DNA of 64,000 nt, taken from NCBI GenBank assembly GCA_029264955.1, contig JARHYC010000002.1, positions 1-64,000 of the forward strand, in the 5' to 3' direction. Both the position numbers and the translations under genes were made by a program. Within the stretch, counting starts at the first letter, position 1, and each line of letters begins with the position of its first letter. The DNA comes from Faecalibacterium sp. Its GTDB lineage: Bacteria > Bacillota > Clostridia > Oscillospirales > Ruminococcaceae. This document shows positions 16,992 through 26,305 of this stretch, piece by piece. The notes under the pieces were generated by a model. That model was not told the DNA's origin and searched no databases. It saw only the letters and a list, made by a program, of their open reading frames with translations.

Positions 16992-17282
16992 TCAATCTGG
17001 GCTCTTGCGTTTTTCTTTGGCAAGCTCGGCAACCTGCGGAAACCGATCGAGGATATACTGATAGCCGCCGGGCTGATGGGGGATGGTGCAGTTAGAGCAA
17101 TCTTTAATGCCGGTGTCTGTATAGGTAAAATTGCCACCGCACCGATTGCCCAGCGCATACAGCGGGCAATAACAGAATAAACAATTAAATTGTGCGGGGT
17201 CCACCCCTTTGTGACAAGGGAAAAACTCGCAGCGCTCATTGCAGAAAAAAGAATAGTGGGCAGTTTGTGCATTTTGCTCCAT
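16992..17282 (-). CDS. cysteine-rich small domain protein (PF04071-like)
   Basis: A 96-residue protein with nine cysteines arranged as FFCNERCEFFPCH, FNCLFCYCPLY, CGGNF and CSNC. This is the signature of the cysteine-rich small domain family, often found near cobalamin or metal genes in anaerobes and likely binding Zn or Fe-S; no function is established. The C-terminus is a short charged helix. It is a single gene sharing a terminator with the convergent lipoproteins. Confidence 0.78.
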   Translation of the reverse strand: MEQNAQTAHYSFFCNERCEFFPCHKGVDPAQFNCLFCYCPLYALGNRCGGNFTYTDTGIKDCSNCTIPHQPGGYQYILDRFPQVAELAKEKRKSPD

Positions 17283-17473
17283 AAGGATGCCTCGCTTTCA
17301 TAAAATGCAGAAAATATCTAAGATAAAGATAACGGGTCTTGCAAAAGAAGTCAAATCTGACTAAAAAGTGAAAAGAAAAAATGACATATCAACGAATGTA
17401 TTTTGGCTTTTACGGCGAATTTGAATTTTTCGTGGGGTAGCTGGCTCGGCAAAAACAGCGAAAATACGACTTA

Positions 17474-17491
17474 TTGTGAACTTTTTGACAA
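17474..17491 (+). promoter_or_regulatory. upstream Rex-like operator
   Basis: TTGTGAA-CTTT-TTGACAA, an 18-base near-palindrome of the Rex form TTGTGAA-N4-TTCACAA with one mismatch. Confidence 0.5.
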
Positions 17492-17541
17492 AGTGAACAA
17501 AATAATCGCTTTTGCAGAAAAATCTTCGTGCTTTTCACATC

Positions 17542-17559
17542 TTGTTAAATTATTAACGC
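17542..17559 (+). promoter_or_regulatory. promoter-overlapping Rex-like operator
   Basis: TTGTTAA-ATTA-TTAACGC: a perfect left Rex half-site, correct 4-base spacer, and a right half matching 5 of 7. It covers the -35 and the space before the -10 TATACT, so binding would block RNA polymerase. Confidence 0.65.
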
Positions 17560-17655
17560 AGATGGTATACTATGGGCACACCAAGACACCAACTGCACAA
17601 AACCCGGCGGTAGGAAGCCGGTAAGATGCAGTCATCAAATAGGAGGGTTTTCCGT

Positions 17656-20286
17656 ATGGCAACGAAAAAGACCAATGAGCAGCCCGTCGCAGAGCAGCCC
17701 GTCGTTGACGAAAACGCAGTTGTGATCGATCAGCTGGTTGCAAACGCACAGACCGCATTGCAGGAGTTCCTGACGCTGGATCAGGAGAAGATCGATGAGA
17801 TCGTACACGCAATGGCACTGGCTGGCCTGGACCAGCACCAGGAGCTGGCTCGCATGGCAGTCGAAGAGACAGGCCGCGGCGTTTACGAAGACAAGGTCAT
17901 CAAGAATATGTTTGCCACTGAGTACATCTGGCACAACATTAAGAATGAAAAGACCGTTGGCGTTCTGGACGAGAACGACATGGAAGGCTATGTGGAAGTT
18001 GCAGAGCCCGTTGGCGTTATCTGCGGTGTTACTCCCACCACCAACCCCACTTCTACTACTCTGTTCAAGAGCCTGATCGCTGTTAAGACTCGTAACCCCA
18101 TCGTGTTCGCATTCCACCCCTCTGCACAGAAGTGCTCTTCTGAAGCTGCACGCATCGTTTACGAAGCAGCTGTCAAGGCTGGCGCTCCCAAGAACTGCAT
18201 CCAGTGGATCGAGCATCCCTCCATTCAGGCAACGCAGATGCTGATGAACCACCCCGGTGTTGCTACCATCCTGGCAACCGGTGGCCCTGGCATGGTTAAG
18301 TCCGCTTACAGCTGCGGCAAGCCGGCGTTGGGCGTTGGCCCCGGCAACGTGCCTTGCTACATCAACAAGAGCGCTGACCTGCATCGTGCCTGCACCGACC
18401 TGATGATGTCCAAGACTTTCGATAACGGCATGATCTGCGCTTCTGAACAGGCTGTTATTGTCGATAAGGAAATTGCTGATGAGTTCCGCGCATACATGAC
18501 CGCTAACAACTGCTACTTCCTGAACGAAGCAGAAGTGAAGAAGCTAAGCGACTATATGTTCCCGGACCCCAACGCTGGCGTTCGCGCTGTTCTGGTTGGT
18601 AAGAGCGCAAACTGGATTGCTGAGCAGGCAGGTCTGAAGGTTCCCGAAAAGACCAAAATCCTGTTGGCTCCGCTGCCCGAACCCTCTGTCGAGTACCCCC
18701 TGTCCAAAGAGAAGCTGAGCCCCGTGCTGGCATTCTTCACCTGCGAGAATCAGGAGCAGGGCTTTGCGTATGCAAACCGTATGCTGGAGCTGGGCGGTCT
18801 GGGACACTCCGCTGTTATCCACACCGGCGACAGCGAGATGGCGGATCAGTATGGCGTCGCAATGCGCGTTGGCCGTATCATCGTAAATGCACCTTCTTCT
18901 CAGGGTGCTATCGGCGACATCTACAACACCAATACTCCTTCTCTGACGCTGGGCTGCGGCAGCTACGGCAAGAACTCTGTTTCTCAGAACGTTTCTACCG
19001 TTAACCTGATCAACAAGAAGCGCATCGCAAAACGGAGAGTGAATATGCAGTGGTTTAAGGTTCCGCCCAAGATCTACTTTGAGGAAGACTCCATCCAGTA
19101 TCTGGAGAAGATGGAAGACATCTCTCGTGCATTCATCGTTACCGACCCCGTGATGGTCAAGCTGGGCAACGTGGATAAGATTCTGTACTACTTGCGCCGT
19201 CGCAATAACTACTGCCACAGCGAAATCTATGCAGACGTTGAGAGCGATCCGAGCGTAGAATGCATCATGCGTGGTGTGGAAGCTATGCGTAACTTCCAGC
19301 CCGACGTAATCATCGCAGTCGGCGGCGGCAGCGCAATGGACGCAGCAAAGGGTATGTGGCTGTTCTACGAGCATCCCGAAACCAGCTTCGACGGTCTGCG
19401 CCAGCGCTTCCTGGATATCCGTAAGCGTGCATTCAAGTTCCCTGCACTGGGCAAGAAGACCAAGATGGTCTGCATCCCCACCACTTCCGGTACCGGTAGT
19501 GAAGTTACCAGCTTCTCTGTCATCACGGACAAGCAGAACGGCAACATCAAGTATCCTCTGGCTGACTACAGCCTGACCCCCGATGTGGCTATCATCGATC
19601 CTCAGTTCACCCGCAGTATGCCGCGCAGCATTGTTGCTGATACCGGTCTGGACGTTCTGACCCATGCAATCGAGGCTTATGTCTCTGTCATGGCAAGCGA
19701 CTACACCGACGGTTTGGCTCTGCAGGCTATCGAGATGGTATTCCACTACCTGGAGGCTAGCTACAACGGCGATCCTCTGGCACGCGAGAAGATGCACAAC
19801 GCATCCTGCATCGCTGGTATGGCATTTACCAATGCATTCCTGGGTCTGAACCACTCTATGGCTCATAAGCTGGGCGGCGATTTCCACATTCCGCATGGTC
19901 GTGCAAACGCTATCCTGCTGCCTTACGTCATCAAGTACAACGCTACCAAGCCTACCAAGTTTGCATCCTTCCCCAAGTACAAGGAGTATGTGGCTGATCA
20001 GCGTTATGCTAAGATCGCATGGCGCTGCGGCCTGTGCAGCAAGGACACGCCTACCGAGCAGGCTGTTCAGTGCCTGATTGACGCAATCAAGAAGCTGATT
20101 GCTGCTACCGAGCGTCCCGCTTGCATCAAGGATTGCGGTATCTCTGAGGCTGACTTCCTGGCAAAGGTTGACGCACTGAGCTACAAGGCATTCGAGGACC
20201 AGTGCACCACTGCAAACCCGGTTTACCCGCTGGTCAGCGAGATCAAGGAGCTGTTCCTGCAGGCTTACTACGGAGAGGAAAAGTAA
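17656..20286 (+). CDS. adhE: bifunctional acetaldehyde-CoA/alcohol dehydrogenase
   Basis: AdhE reduces acetyl-CoA to acetaldehyde and then ethanol, consuming two NADH; it forms cytoplasmic spirosomes. The 876-residue product has an ALDH-type half with catalytic Cys261 (NGMICASEQ) and, from about 464, an iron-dependent ADH half with metal ligands in HSMAHKLGG (His733, His737) and the DFHIPHG motif. An N-terminal extension of about 30 residues rich in Glu, Pro and Val precedes the usual fold. The start at 17656 follows AGGAGGG; the longer frame from 17626 overlaps it. Codon use is of the highly expressed type. Rex-like operators in the promoter imply derepression at high NADH/NAD. Confidence 0.96.
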   Translation: MATKKTNEQPVAEQPVVDENAVVIDQLVANAQTALQEFLTLDQEKIDEIVHAMALAGLDQHQELARMAVEETGRGVYEDKVIKNMFATEYIWHNIKNEKTVGVLDENDMEGYVEVAEPVGVICGVTPTTNPTSTTLFKSLIAVKTRNPIVFAFHPSAQKCSSEAARIVYEAAVKAGAPKNCIQWIEHPSIQATQMLMNHPGVATILATGGPGMVKSAYSCGKPALGVGPGNVPCYINKSADLHRACTDLMMSKTFDNGMICASEQAVIVDKEIADEFRAYMTANNCYFLNEAEVKKLSDYMFPDPNAGVRAVLVGKSANWIAEQAGLKVPEKTKILLAPLPEPSVEYPLSKEKLSPVLAFFTCENQEQGFAYANRMLELGGLGHSAVIHTGDSEMADQYGVAMRVGRIIVNAPSSQGAIGDIYNTNTPSLTLGCGSYGKNSVSQNVSTVNLINKKRIAKRRVNMQWFKVPPKIYFEEDSIQYLEKMEDISRAFIVTDPVMVKLGNVDKILYYLRRRNNYCHSEIYADVESDPSVECIMRGVEAMRNFQPDVIIAVGGGSAMDAAKGMWLFYEHPETSFDGLRQRFLDIRKRAFKFPALGKKTKMVCIPTTSGTGSEVTSFSVITDKQNGNIKYPLADYSLTPDVAIIDPQFTRSMPRSIVADTGLDVLTHAIEAYVSVMASDYTDGLALQAIEMVFHYLEASYNGDPLAREKMHNASCIAGMAFTNAFLGLNHSMAHKLGGDFHIPHGRANAILLPYVIKYNATKPTKFASFPKYKEYVADQRYAKIAWRCGLCSKDTPTEQAVQCLIDAIKKLIAATERPACIKDCGISEADFLAKVDALSYKAFEDQCTTANPVYPLVSEIKELFLQAYYGEEK

Positions 20287-20357
20287 TCCTGTCGGAAGCG
20301 GTTGCCATAAAATAAGTGTTCCCTAATTATATATAGAGAACGGATTTACTCCAATAT

Positions 20358-20397
20358 ACAAAACCGGCGTGGCTTTCGGGCTGCGCCGGTTTTGTTA
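20358..20397 (+). terminator. adhE terminator
   Basis: AAAACCGGCG / CGCCGGTTTT with T-rich tail. Confidence 0.8.
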
Positions 20398-20419
20398 TAT
20401 CCGGAAATTCATAGATGCG

Positions 20420-20448
20420 TTGCATCTGGAGAAAGAAAGTTCTATAAT
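20420..20448 (+). promoter_or_regulatory. promoter of the amidohydrolase gene
   Basis: TTGCAT, 17-base spacer, TATAAT. Confidence 0.6.
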
Positions 20449-20494
20449 GACAAAAAATACGTTTTGCGGCAGGAAAGCAAAGGAGGAATTTTGT

Positions 20495-21775
20495 ATGAAG
20501 GTGGCTTATAAAAACGGAATTCTGCTGGATGGCAGCGAGAACATGACACCCCAGACTGGTAAAATCGTGCTGGTAGAAGATGAAACCATTACAGCAATCG
20601 TGGACGACGGCACAGATCTGACGGGTTATGAAGTGGAAGATTTACAAGGCCGGTATTTGATGCCCGGCATGGTAAATATGCATGTGCATATTCCGTCCAG
20701 CGGTAAGCCCAGCAAAAAGCCAAAAGATCCGAAAACGACAGTAAAGCTGGTTACGGCAAACAAACTGACCCGCAAAATTATTGAACATCTGTACAAGAGT
20801 TTCGGACGTACAGAACTGCTCAGCGGTGTAACCACATTGCGTACCATGGGCGGGGTAGAGAACTACGATACCTGGCTGCGAAACAAAATCAACGAAGGGA
20901 AAGTGGAGGGCCCGCGTATTCTGGCAAGCAATATGGCGGTTTCGGTGCCCGGCGGTCATATGGCGGGTTCGCTGGCATACGAAGCAACCACGCCGGAACA
21001 GGCGCAAAATTTTGTGCGTGAAATTGCCAAGGATCAGCCGGATGTAATCAAGCTGATGATTACCGGCGGCGTACTGGATGCAACGGAGCGTGGAGAGCCG
21101 GGTGTGCTGCGGATGCAGCCGGAGCTGGTGAAAGCTGCTTGCGATACGGCGCACGAGCTGGGACTGAAAGTAGCTGCTCATGTGGAAAGCCCCGAAGGCG
21201 TTCGGGTTGCACTGGAAAACGGAGTGGACACCATCGAACACGGTGCAAAGCCGGATGGTGAAATTCTGAACTTGTTCCGGGAGAAGGGTGCAGTGCATGT
21301 GGCAACGCTGTCGCCTGCATTGCCGTTTGCGCTGTTTGACCGTTCGGTCAGCTATTGCAGCGAGATGGCACAGTACAATGGTAAAATCGTATTTGACGGT
21401 ATTGTGGAATGTGCCAAGCAGTGCCTGGCCGCAGGTATCCCGGTTGGTTTGGGAACAGATACTGGTTGTCCGTTTATTACCCACTACGATATGTGGCGCG
21501 AGCTGTACTGGTTCCATAAGTATTGTGGTGTGACCAATGCGTTTGCGCTGTACAGCGGTACCAAGCACAATGCGGAGCTGCTGGGGCTGGGCGATGTGAC
21601 GGGAAGTATCGAACCAGGTAAGTGTGCCGATATGATCGTAACACGAGAAAATCCGCTGGAGAATTTACAGGCATTGCGCGAGCTGCAAATGGTGGTTGCA
21701 CGCGGTAAGCGATACCATCAGCCCAAGGTAAAGAAGGTGCCGAAGGCGGAGCGTGCGTTGGATCGCTTTTTGTAA
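20495..21775 (+). CDS. amidohydrolase-family protein
   Basis: A 426-residue metal-dependent hydrolase of the imidazolonepropionase/prolidase-like branch (PF01979). Metal-site motifs are MPGMVNMHVHI (HxH), KVAAHVESPEG, DTIEHG and LGTDTGCP with the late Asp. The Lys in KLMITGGV may be carbamylated as in prolidase-type members. Substrate cannot be told from sequence; relatives cleave N-acyl or peptide-type amides. The start at 20495 follows AAAGGAGG; the frame is open from 20369 but crosses the adhE terminator. A cysteine desulfidase and an M28 peptidase follow in the same direction, each with its own promoter, hinting at amino-acid or peptide use. Confidence 0.82.
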   Translation: MKVAYKNGILLDGSENMTPQTGKIVLVEDETITAIVDDGTDLTGYEVEDLQGRYLMPGMVNMHVHIPSSGKPSKKPKDPKTTVKLVTANKLTRKIIEHLYKSFGRTELLSGVTTLRTMGGVENYDTWLRNKINEGKVEGPRILASNMAVSVPGGHMAGSLAYEATTPEQAQNFVREIAKDQPDVIKLMITGGVLDATERGEPGVLRMQPELVKAACDTAHELGLKVAAHVESPEGVRVALENGVDTIEHGAKPDGEILNLFREKGAVHVATLSPALPFALFDRSVSYCSEMAQYNGKIVFDGIVECAKQCLAAGIPVGLGTDTGCPFITHYDMWRELYWFHKYCGVTNAFALYSGTKHNAELLGLGDVTGSIEPGKCADMIVTRENPLENLQALRELQMVVARGKRYHQPKVKKVPKAERALDRFL

Positions 21776-21894
21776 AAGTGAGATGAATTGGTCTGAGATG
21801 GATAAAAATAATTACTTTTTGTAGTTTTCTGGTGTGGCTATACAAAAAAGTGAGGATAAGTGACGCGTAGGAGCATGACAAAACCAAAACAAAA

Positions 21895-21923
21895 TTGATT
21901 TCGGGATGGATTGCTGGTAAAAT
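21895..21923 (+). promoter_or_regulatory. promoter of the cysteine desulfidase gene
   Basis: TTGATT, 17-base spacer, TAAAAT, about 30 bases before the start. Confidence 0.6.
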
Positions 21924-21952
21924 CAAAAGAAAACGTAGCGGAGGAAGGGAAT

Positions 21953-23239
21953 ATGCGGGAAACGGAAATTTCGAACTGTATTGCAATTCTGAAAGAAGAA
22001 CTGATGCCGGCGCTGGGGTGTACGGAGCCGATTGCCATTGCGTATGCGGCGGCAAAGGCTGGCGAAATGCTGGGGCTGAAACCGGAGCGCGCCGTAACAT
22101 ATTGCAGCGGCAATATCGTCAAGAATGTTAAGTCGGTTACTGTGCCGAACTCGAACGGCTTGCGCGGCATCGAAGCAGCAACCGTGCTGGGCCTTGTGGG
22201 CGGTGTAGCCGACAAGCAGCTGGAAGTACTGACCGAGGTAAAGCCGGAGCAAATCGAAACCACAAAGCAGTTGCTGGCAGAGGATTTCTGCCAGACCAAG
22301 TTGGTTGTCGGCGTGGATAAGCTGTATATTAAGGTTTGGGTCGAAGGGGAAGGGCATACTGCAAGTGTGACCATTGAGGGACACCACACCAACATCACCG
22401 ATATTACGAAAGATGATACTGTGCTGTACCACAAGGACTACACCCCAGCACAGGCGCAGAAGCGCAAGGGTGACCGCACTAAGCTGACGGTAGCGCATAT
22501 TCTGGAATTTGCAGCACAGGTGGATGTGGATGCGATTCAGCCTATTTTGGAGCGCCAGGTGGAGTGCAACTGCAAAATCGCAGATGCCGGCATGAGCAAG
22601 CTCTACGGCTCCGGTGTTGCACAGGCGATTTTGAACAATATGCCGCACACGCCGTTTTCACTGGCGCGCGCCCGTGCAGCGGCGGCGTCTGAAGCGCGTA
22701 TGTCCGGCTGTCCGCTGCCCGTCGTCATCAATGCAGGCAGTGGCAATCAAGGGATCATCGTATCGGTTCCTGTGGTTACCTATGCACGCCAGATGGGCTA
22801 TAATGATGAGAAGCTCTACCGTGCATTGGCGGTCAGCAACCTGATTTCCATTCACCTGAAACGCCACATCGGCGATTTGTCTGCGTTCTGCGGTGCCATT
22901 ACCGCAGCCTGTGGCGTGGGTGCAGCGCTGGCTTATTTGGAAGAGTGCAGCTATCAGGTAGTTGCGGATACCATCAGCAATACGCTGGCTTCGGTAGGTG
23001 GTATTTTCTGCGATGGTGCAAAGCCCTCCTGCGCAGCAAAGCTGGCTTCGGCACTGGATTCTGTGTATATCTCTTTCTGCATGGCGAGAGATGCCCGTGC
23101 TTTTGGTGCAGGCGATGGTATCGTGGGCGCCGATGTGGAACAGACCATCCGCAGCATCGGCAGAATTGGCAGTGTTGGCATGGAGGGAACCGATCAGGAA
23201 ATCCTGCAAATCATGCTGCAAACCAAGGCAAACTGCTGA
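21953..23239 (+). CDS. cyuA: L-cysteine desulfidase family protein (CyuA/YhaM, UPF0597)
   Basis: The family degrades L-cysteine to pyruvate, ammonia and sulfide using an Fe-S cluster related to that of L-serine dehydratases. The 428-residue product has the hallmark N-terminus MPALGCTEPIAIAYAAAKAG and conserved cysteines in ITAACGVG and GIFCDGAKPSCAAKLA that would ligate the cluster. The start at 21953 has GGAGGAAGGG just upstream. A terminator follows. In this setting it probably gives the cell pyruvate and detoxifies cysteine; no dedicated cysteine transporter lies adjacent, although an NSS transporter is 3 kb away. Confidence 0.85.
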   Translation: MRETEISNCIAILKEELMPALGCTEPIAIAYAAAKAGEMLGLKPERAVTYCSGNIVKNVKSVTVPNSNGLRGIEAATVLGLVGGVADKQLEVLTEVKPEQIETTKQLLAEDFCQTKLVVGVDKLYIKVWVEGEGHTASVTIEGHHTNITDITKDDTVLYHKDYTPAQAQKRKGDRTKLTVAHILEFAAQVDVDAIQPILERQVECNCKIADAGMSKLYGSGVAQAILNNMPHTPFSLARARAAAASEARMSGCPLPVVINAGSGNQGIIVSVPVVTYARQMGYNDEKLYRALAVSNLISIHLKRHIGDLSAFCGAITAACGVGAALAYLEECSYQVVADTISNTLASVGGIFCDGAKPSCAAKLASALDSVYISFCMARDARAFGAGDGIVGADVEQTIRSIGRIGSVGMEGTDQEILQIMLQTKANC

Positions 23240-23263
23240 GCAATTCTTTAAGTAAGACAATAA

Positions 23264-23300
23264 CAAAGACCTACCATACCATACGGTGGGTCTTTTGTTA
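23264..23300 (+). terminator. terminator of the cysteine desulfidase gene
   Basis: AAAGACCTACC / GGTGGGTCTTTT stem. Confidence 0.7.
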
Positions 23301-23350
23301 TATCACAAAGAAAAATAGCTCAAATACAAGGCAAAGAACCGCAAAATGGA

Positions 23351-23379
23351 TTGCTTTTCCGGGGCGGCTTCCGTATACT
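23351..23379 (+). promoter_or_regulatory. promoter of the M28 peptidase gene
   Basis: TTGCTT, 17-base spacer, TATACT. Confidence 0.55.
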
Positions 23380-23422
23380 GATAGGGTATAGAAAAAATAA
23401 AATATGAGGGGAAGTTTGAAGT

Positions 23423-24652
23423 ATGGATTTGAAAAAAATCAATCAGATTTTTACAGAGACCGCTTATATCCGCACTGGTGGCAGCGATGAGGAACTGCGC
23501 TGTGCGCAGTACCTGCAGGCACAGTGTGCAGAGCTGGGTCTGCAAGCAGAAATCGAAGCATTTGATGTGCAGATGGCAACGATTCGGCAGGCAACCTTGC
23601 TGGTAGACGGTCAGGAAATCCCCTGCAAGGGATATTTCAATGCTGGCAGCGGTACCGTAGAAGCACCGTTTTACTACTTACCCAATTCGGACGCTTACTC
23701 ACTGTCCAAGTGCAAGGGCAAAATCGTGATGATTGACGGTTACCTGGGCTACTGGCGTTACCAGGATATTCTGGAAAATGGTGCAGTCGGTTTTATCACC
23801 TATGACGGCAACGCTAACTATGTGGATGAAGATATCGACCAGCGTGAGCTGCGCAGCTATGTGAGCAAGGGGCACAAGATTCCCGGCGTGAACATCAACG
23901 CAAAGGCTGCGATTCGTCTGGTAGAAAGCGGCGCAAAGCAGGCTAAGATCATTCTGGAACAGGATGAGTACACGGGTCAGTCCCGCAATGTGGTGCTGAA
24001 TATGCCCGGTGAAAGTGACGAAACCATCGTATTTACTGCACACTACGATTCTACCGCGCTGTCGCAGGGCGCATACGACAATATGTCCGGCAGCATTGGT
24101 CTGTTGGAAATGGCAGAATACTTTTCTGCACATCCGCACCGCATGAGTCTGCGCTTTATCTGGTGCGGTTCGGAGGAACGTGGGCTGCTGGGTTCTAAGG
24201 CTTATGTGGAGGCACACGCCACAGAGTTGAACAATGTGGTTTTGAACATCAATCTGGATATGATTGGCAGCATTATGGGCTACTTCCATTCCTGCTCGAC
24301 CGCAGAGGAAAAGTTGGTGCATTATATCGAGTATTTCGCCAGTGAGTACGGCTTTGGCATGAATGCAGTGCAGGGCGTATATTCCAGCGATTCTACTCCC
24401 TTTGCAGATCATGGTATCCCGGCGGTTTCCTTCGCCCGTGAGGCACCGGAAAACACCGCAACCATTCACAACAGTTACGATACCGCTAAGGTAATGAGCG
24501 CACAGCAGATGGCAGAAGATATGGCATTTATCACGGCTTTTGCAGACCGCATGGCAAATGCGGCACATTGCCCGGTAGAGCGCAAGATGCCCGATAACAT
24601 GAAGGAAGAATTGGACTATTACCTGATGCGCAAGCGCAGAGAGAAAAAGTAA
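23423..24652 (+). CDS. M28-family zinc aminopeptidase with PA-like insert
   Basis: A 409-residue di-zinc peptidase. Ligand motifs in order: TAHYDST (His, Asp), GAYDNMSG (Asp), GSEERGLLGS (Glu-Glu, catalytic and ligand), NINLDMIG (Asp) and a late His in TIHNSYD. Between about 100 and 180 a PA-like domain is inserted (KCKGKIVMIDGY). No signal peptide is seen, so it likely trims peptides in the cytoplasm. The ABC-F gene begins 50 bases after its stop and could be co-transcribed. Confidence 0.88.
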   Translation: MDLKKINQIFTETAYIRTGGSDEELRCAQYLQAQCAELGLQAEIEAFDVQMATIRQATLLVDGQEIPCKGYFNAGSGTVEAPFYYLPNSDAYSLSKCKGKIVMIDGYLGYWRYQDILENGAVGFITYDGNANYVDEDIDQRELRSYVSKGHKIPGVNINAKAAIRLVESGAKQAKIILEQDEYTGQSRNVVLNMPGESDETIVFTAHYDSTALSQGAYDNMSGSIGLLEMAEYFSAHPHRMSLRFIWCGSEERGLLGSKAYVEAHATELNNVVLNINLDMIGSIMGYFHSCSTAEEKLVHYIEYFASEYGFGMNAVQGVYSSDSTPFADHGIPAVSFAREAPENTATIHNSYDTAKVMSAQQMAEDMAFITAFADRMANAAHCPVERKMPDNMKEELDYYLMRKRREKK

Positions 24653-24701
24653 GCATTTGCAGCAGACAAAACGGCAGAAAGTGGATTTTTGGAGGATTTG
24701 C

Positions 24702-26255
24702 ATGAGCATTTTGAACGTAGAACACCTGACCCATGGTTTTGGCGACCGTGCGATTTTTAATGATGTTTCTTTTCGCCTTTTGAAAGGAGAACATATCGGA
24801 TTGATTGGCGCCAACGGTGAGGGAAAATCCACTTTTATGAATATCGTTACCGGCAGTATGCAGCCGGACGAAGGCACTGTTGAGTGGGCAAAGGGCGTTC
24901 GCGTTGGCTATCTGGATCAGCACGCTGTGCTGAAAAAGGGCATGACTATTGAAGATGTGCTGAAATCTGCCTTTGCCTTTTTGTTCGAGCAGGAAACCCG
25001 CATGAATGAAATCTGCGAAAAAATGTGCGATGCCGAAGGCGAAGAACTGGACCGTTACATGGAGGAGTTGGGTGACATTCAGGATTTGCTCATGGCACAT
25101 GACTTCTATGACATTGACGTGAAGGTGGCAGAAATTGCACACGCGTTCGGTCTGGATGCCATTGGTCTGGATCAAGATGTAACCGAACTGAGCGGCGGTC
25201 AGCGTACGAAGGTTTTGCTGGCAAAGCTGCTGTTGGAAAAGCCGGATATTCTGCTGCTGGACGAGCCGACGAACTACCTGGATGAAGCACATATCTTCTG
25301 GCTCCAACGCTATTTGCAGGAGTACGAAAATGCCTTTGTGCTGATCAGCCATGATATTCCGTTCCTGAACAGCGTGGTCAATTTGATTTACCATATGGAA
25401 AATCAGGAGCTGACCCGCTATGTGGGAAACTATGATAAGTTCCAGGAAGTATATGCCGTGCGCAAGCAGCAGCTGGAGGCAGCATATAAGCGTCAGCAGC
25501 AGGAAATCAGCGAGCTGAAAGACTTTGTGGCACGCAACAAGGCGCGTGTTTCGACCCGCAATATGGCAATGTCCCGCCAGAAAAAGCTGGACAAAATGGA
25601 AATCATTGAGCTGGCAGCGGAAAAGCCCAAACCGGAGTTCTATTTCCGGGAAGCGCGCGCAGCGGGCAAGATTTTGTTTGAGACATCCGATCTGGTTATC
25701 GGTTATGATGAACCGCTGTCCAAGCCGTTGAACCTGCACATGGAGCGCGGCGAGAAAATCGCACTGGTGGGTGCAAACGGTATCGGTAAGACAACTCTGC
25801 TGAAAAGTATTCTGGGGCTGGTCCCCCCGCTGAGCGGCAAGGCGGAATTGGGGGATTATCTGTACATCGGTTATTTCGAGCAGGAGGGCGAATATGGCAA
25901 GTCCGTTACCTGCATTGATGAGATGTGGAAAGAATACCCCGGCATGACACAGGCAGAAGTGCGTGCAGCACTGGCCAAGTGCGGCTTGACTACCAAGCAT
26001 ATCGAAAGTCAGGTGCGTGTTTTGAGCGGTGGTGAGCAGGCAAAGGTACGCCTGTGCAAACTGATCAACAAGGATACCAATATCCTGCTGCTGGACGAGC
26101 CGACCAACCATTTGGATCAGGATGCCAAGGATGAGTTGAAGCGTGCGTTGCAGGCTTATAAAGGCAGTATTTTGCTGATTTGCCATGAGCCGGAATTCTA
26201 TCAGGATGTGGTCACACAGGTTTGGGATTGCAGCCAGTGGAGCACCCGCATTTAA
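24702..26255 (+). CDS. ABC-F family ATPase (ribosome-associated type)
   Basis: A 517-residue protein with two ABC domains and no membrane part, the ABC-F plan. Walker A motifs are GANGEGKST (near 36) and GANGIGKTT (second half); signatures are LSGGQRTKV and LSGGEQAKV; both Walker B motifs read LLLDEPTN. The charged inter-domain linker (about 235-300) is the part that reaches the ribosomal P site in this family. Members relieve stalled ribosomes or protect against ribosome-targeting antibiotics; which applies here is open. The start at 24702 follows GGAGG. A bidirectional terminator follows. Confidence 0.9.
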   Translation: MSILNVEHLTHGFGDRAIFNDVSFRLLKGEHIGLIGANGEGKSTFMNIVTGSMQPDEGTVEWAKGVRVGYLDQHAVLKKGMTIEDVLKSAFAFLFEQETRMNEICEKMCDAEGEELDRYMEELGDIQDLLMAHDFYDIDVKVAEIAHAFGLDAIGLDQDVTELSGGQRTKVLLAKLLLEKPDILLLDEPTNYLDEAHIFWLQRYLQEYENAFVLISHDIPFLNSVVNLIYHMENQELTRYVGNYDKFQEVYAVRKQQLEAAYKRQQQEISELKDFVARNKARVSTRNMAMSRQKKLDKMEIIELAAEKPKPEFYFREARAAGKILFETSDLVIGYDEPLSKPLNLHMERGEKIALVGANGIGKTTLLKSILGLVPPLSGKAELGDYLYIGYFEQEGEYGKSVTCIDEMWKEYPGMTQAEVRAALAKCGLTTKHIESQVRVLSGGEQAKVRLCKLINKDTNILLLDEPTNHLDQDAKDELKRALQAYKGSILLICHEPEFYQDVVTQVWDCSQWSTRI

Positions 26256-26258
26256 GTA

Positions 26259-26297
26259 CAAAAAAAGAGTCTGTTTGGTGACAGACTCTTTTTTTTG
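26259..26297 (+). terminator. bidirectional terminator
   Basis: AAAAAGAGTCTGT / ACAGACTCTTTTTTTT, between convergent ABC-F and transporter genes. Confidence 0.88.
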
Positions 26298-26305
26298 TAG
26301 AAAAA

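Larger units (their letters stand above)
17283..17655 (+). promoter_or_regulatory. adhE control region
   Basis: 373 bases without a gene between the cysteine-rich protein (minus) and adhE (plus). The right part holds two Rex-like operators and the adhE promoter (-35 TGTTAA 17543-17548, 17-base spacer, -10 TATACT 17566-17571). The left half holds nothing I can identify beyond likely minus-strand promoter sequence. The ribosome site AGGAGGG is at about 17641-17647. Confidence 0.6.
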
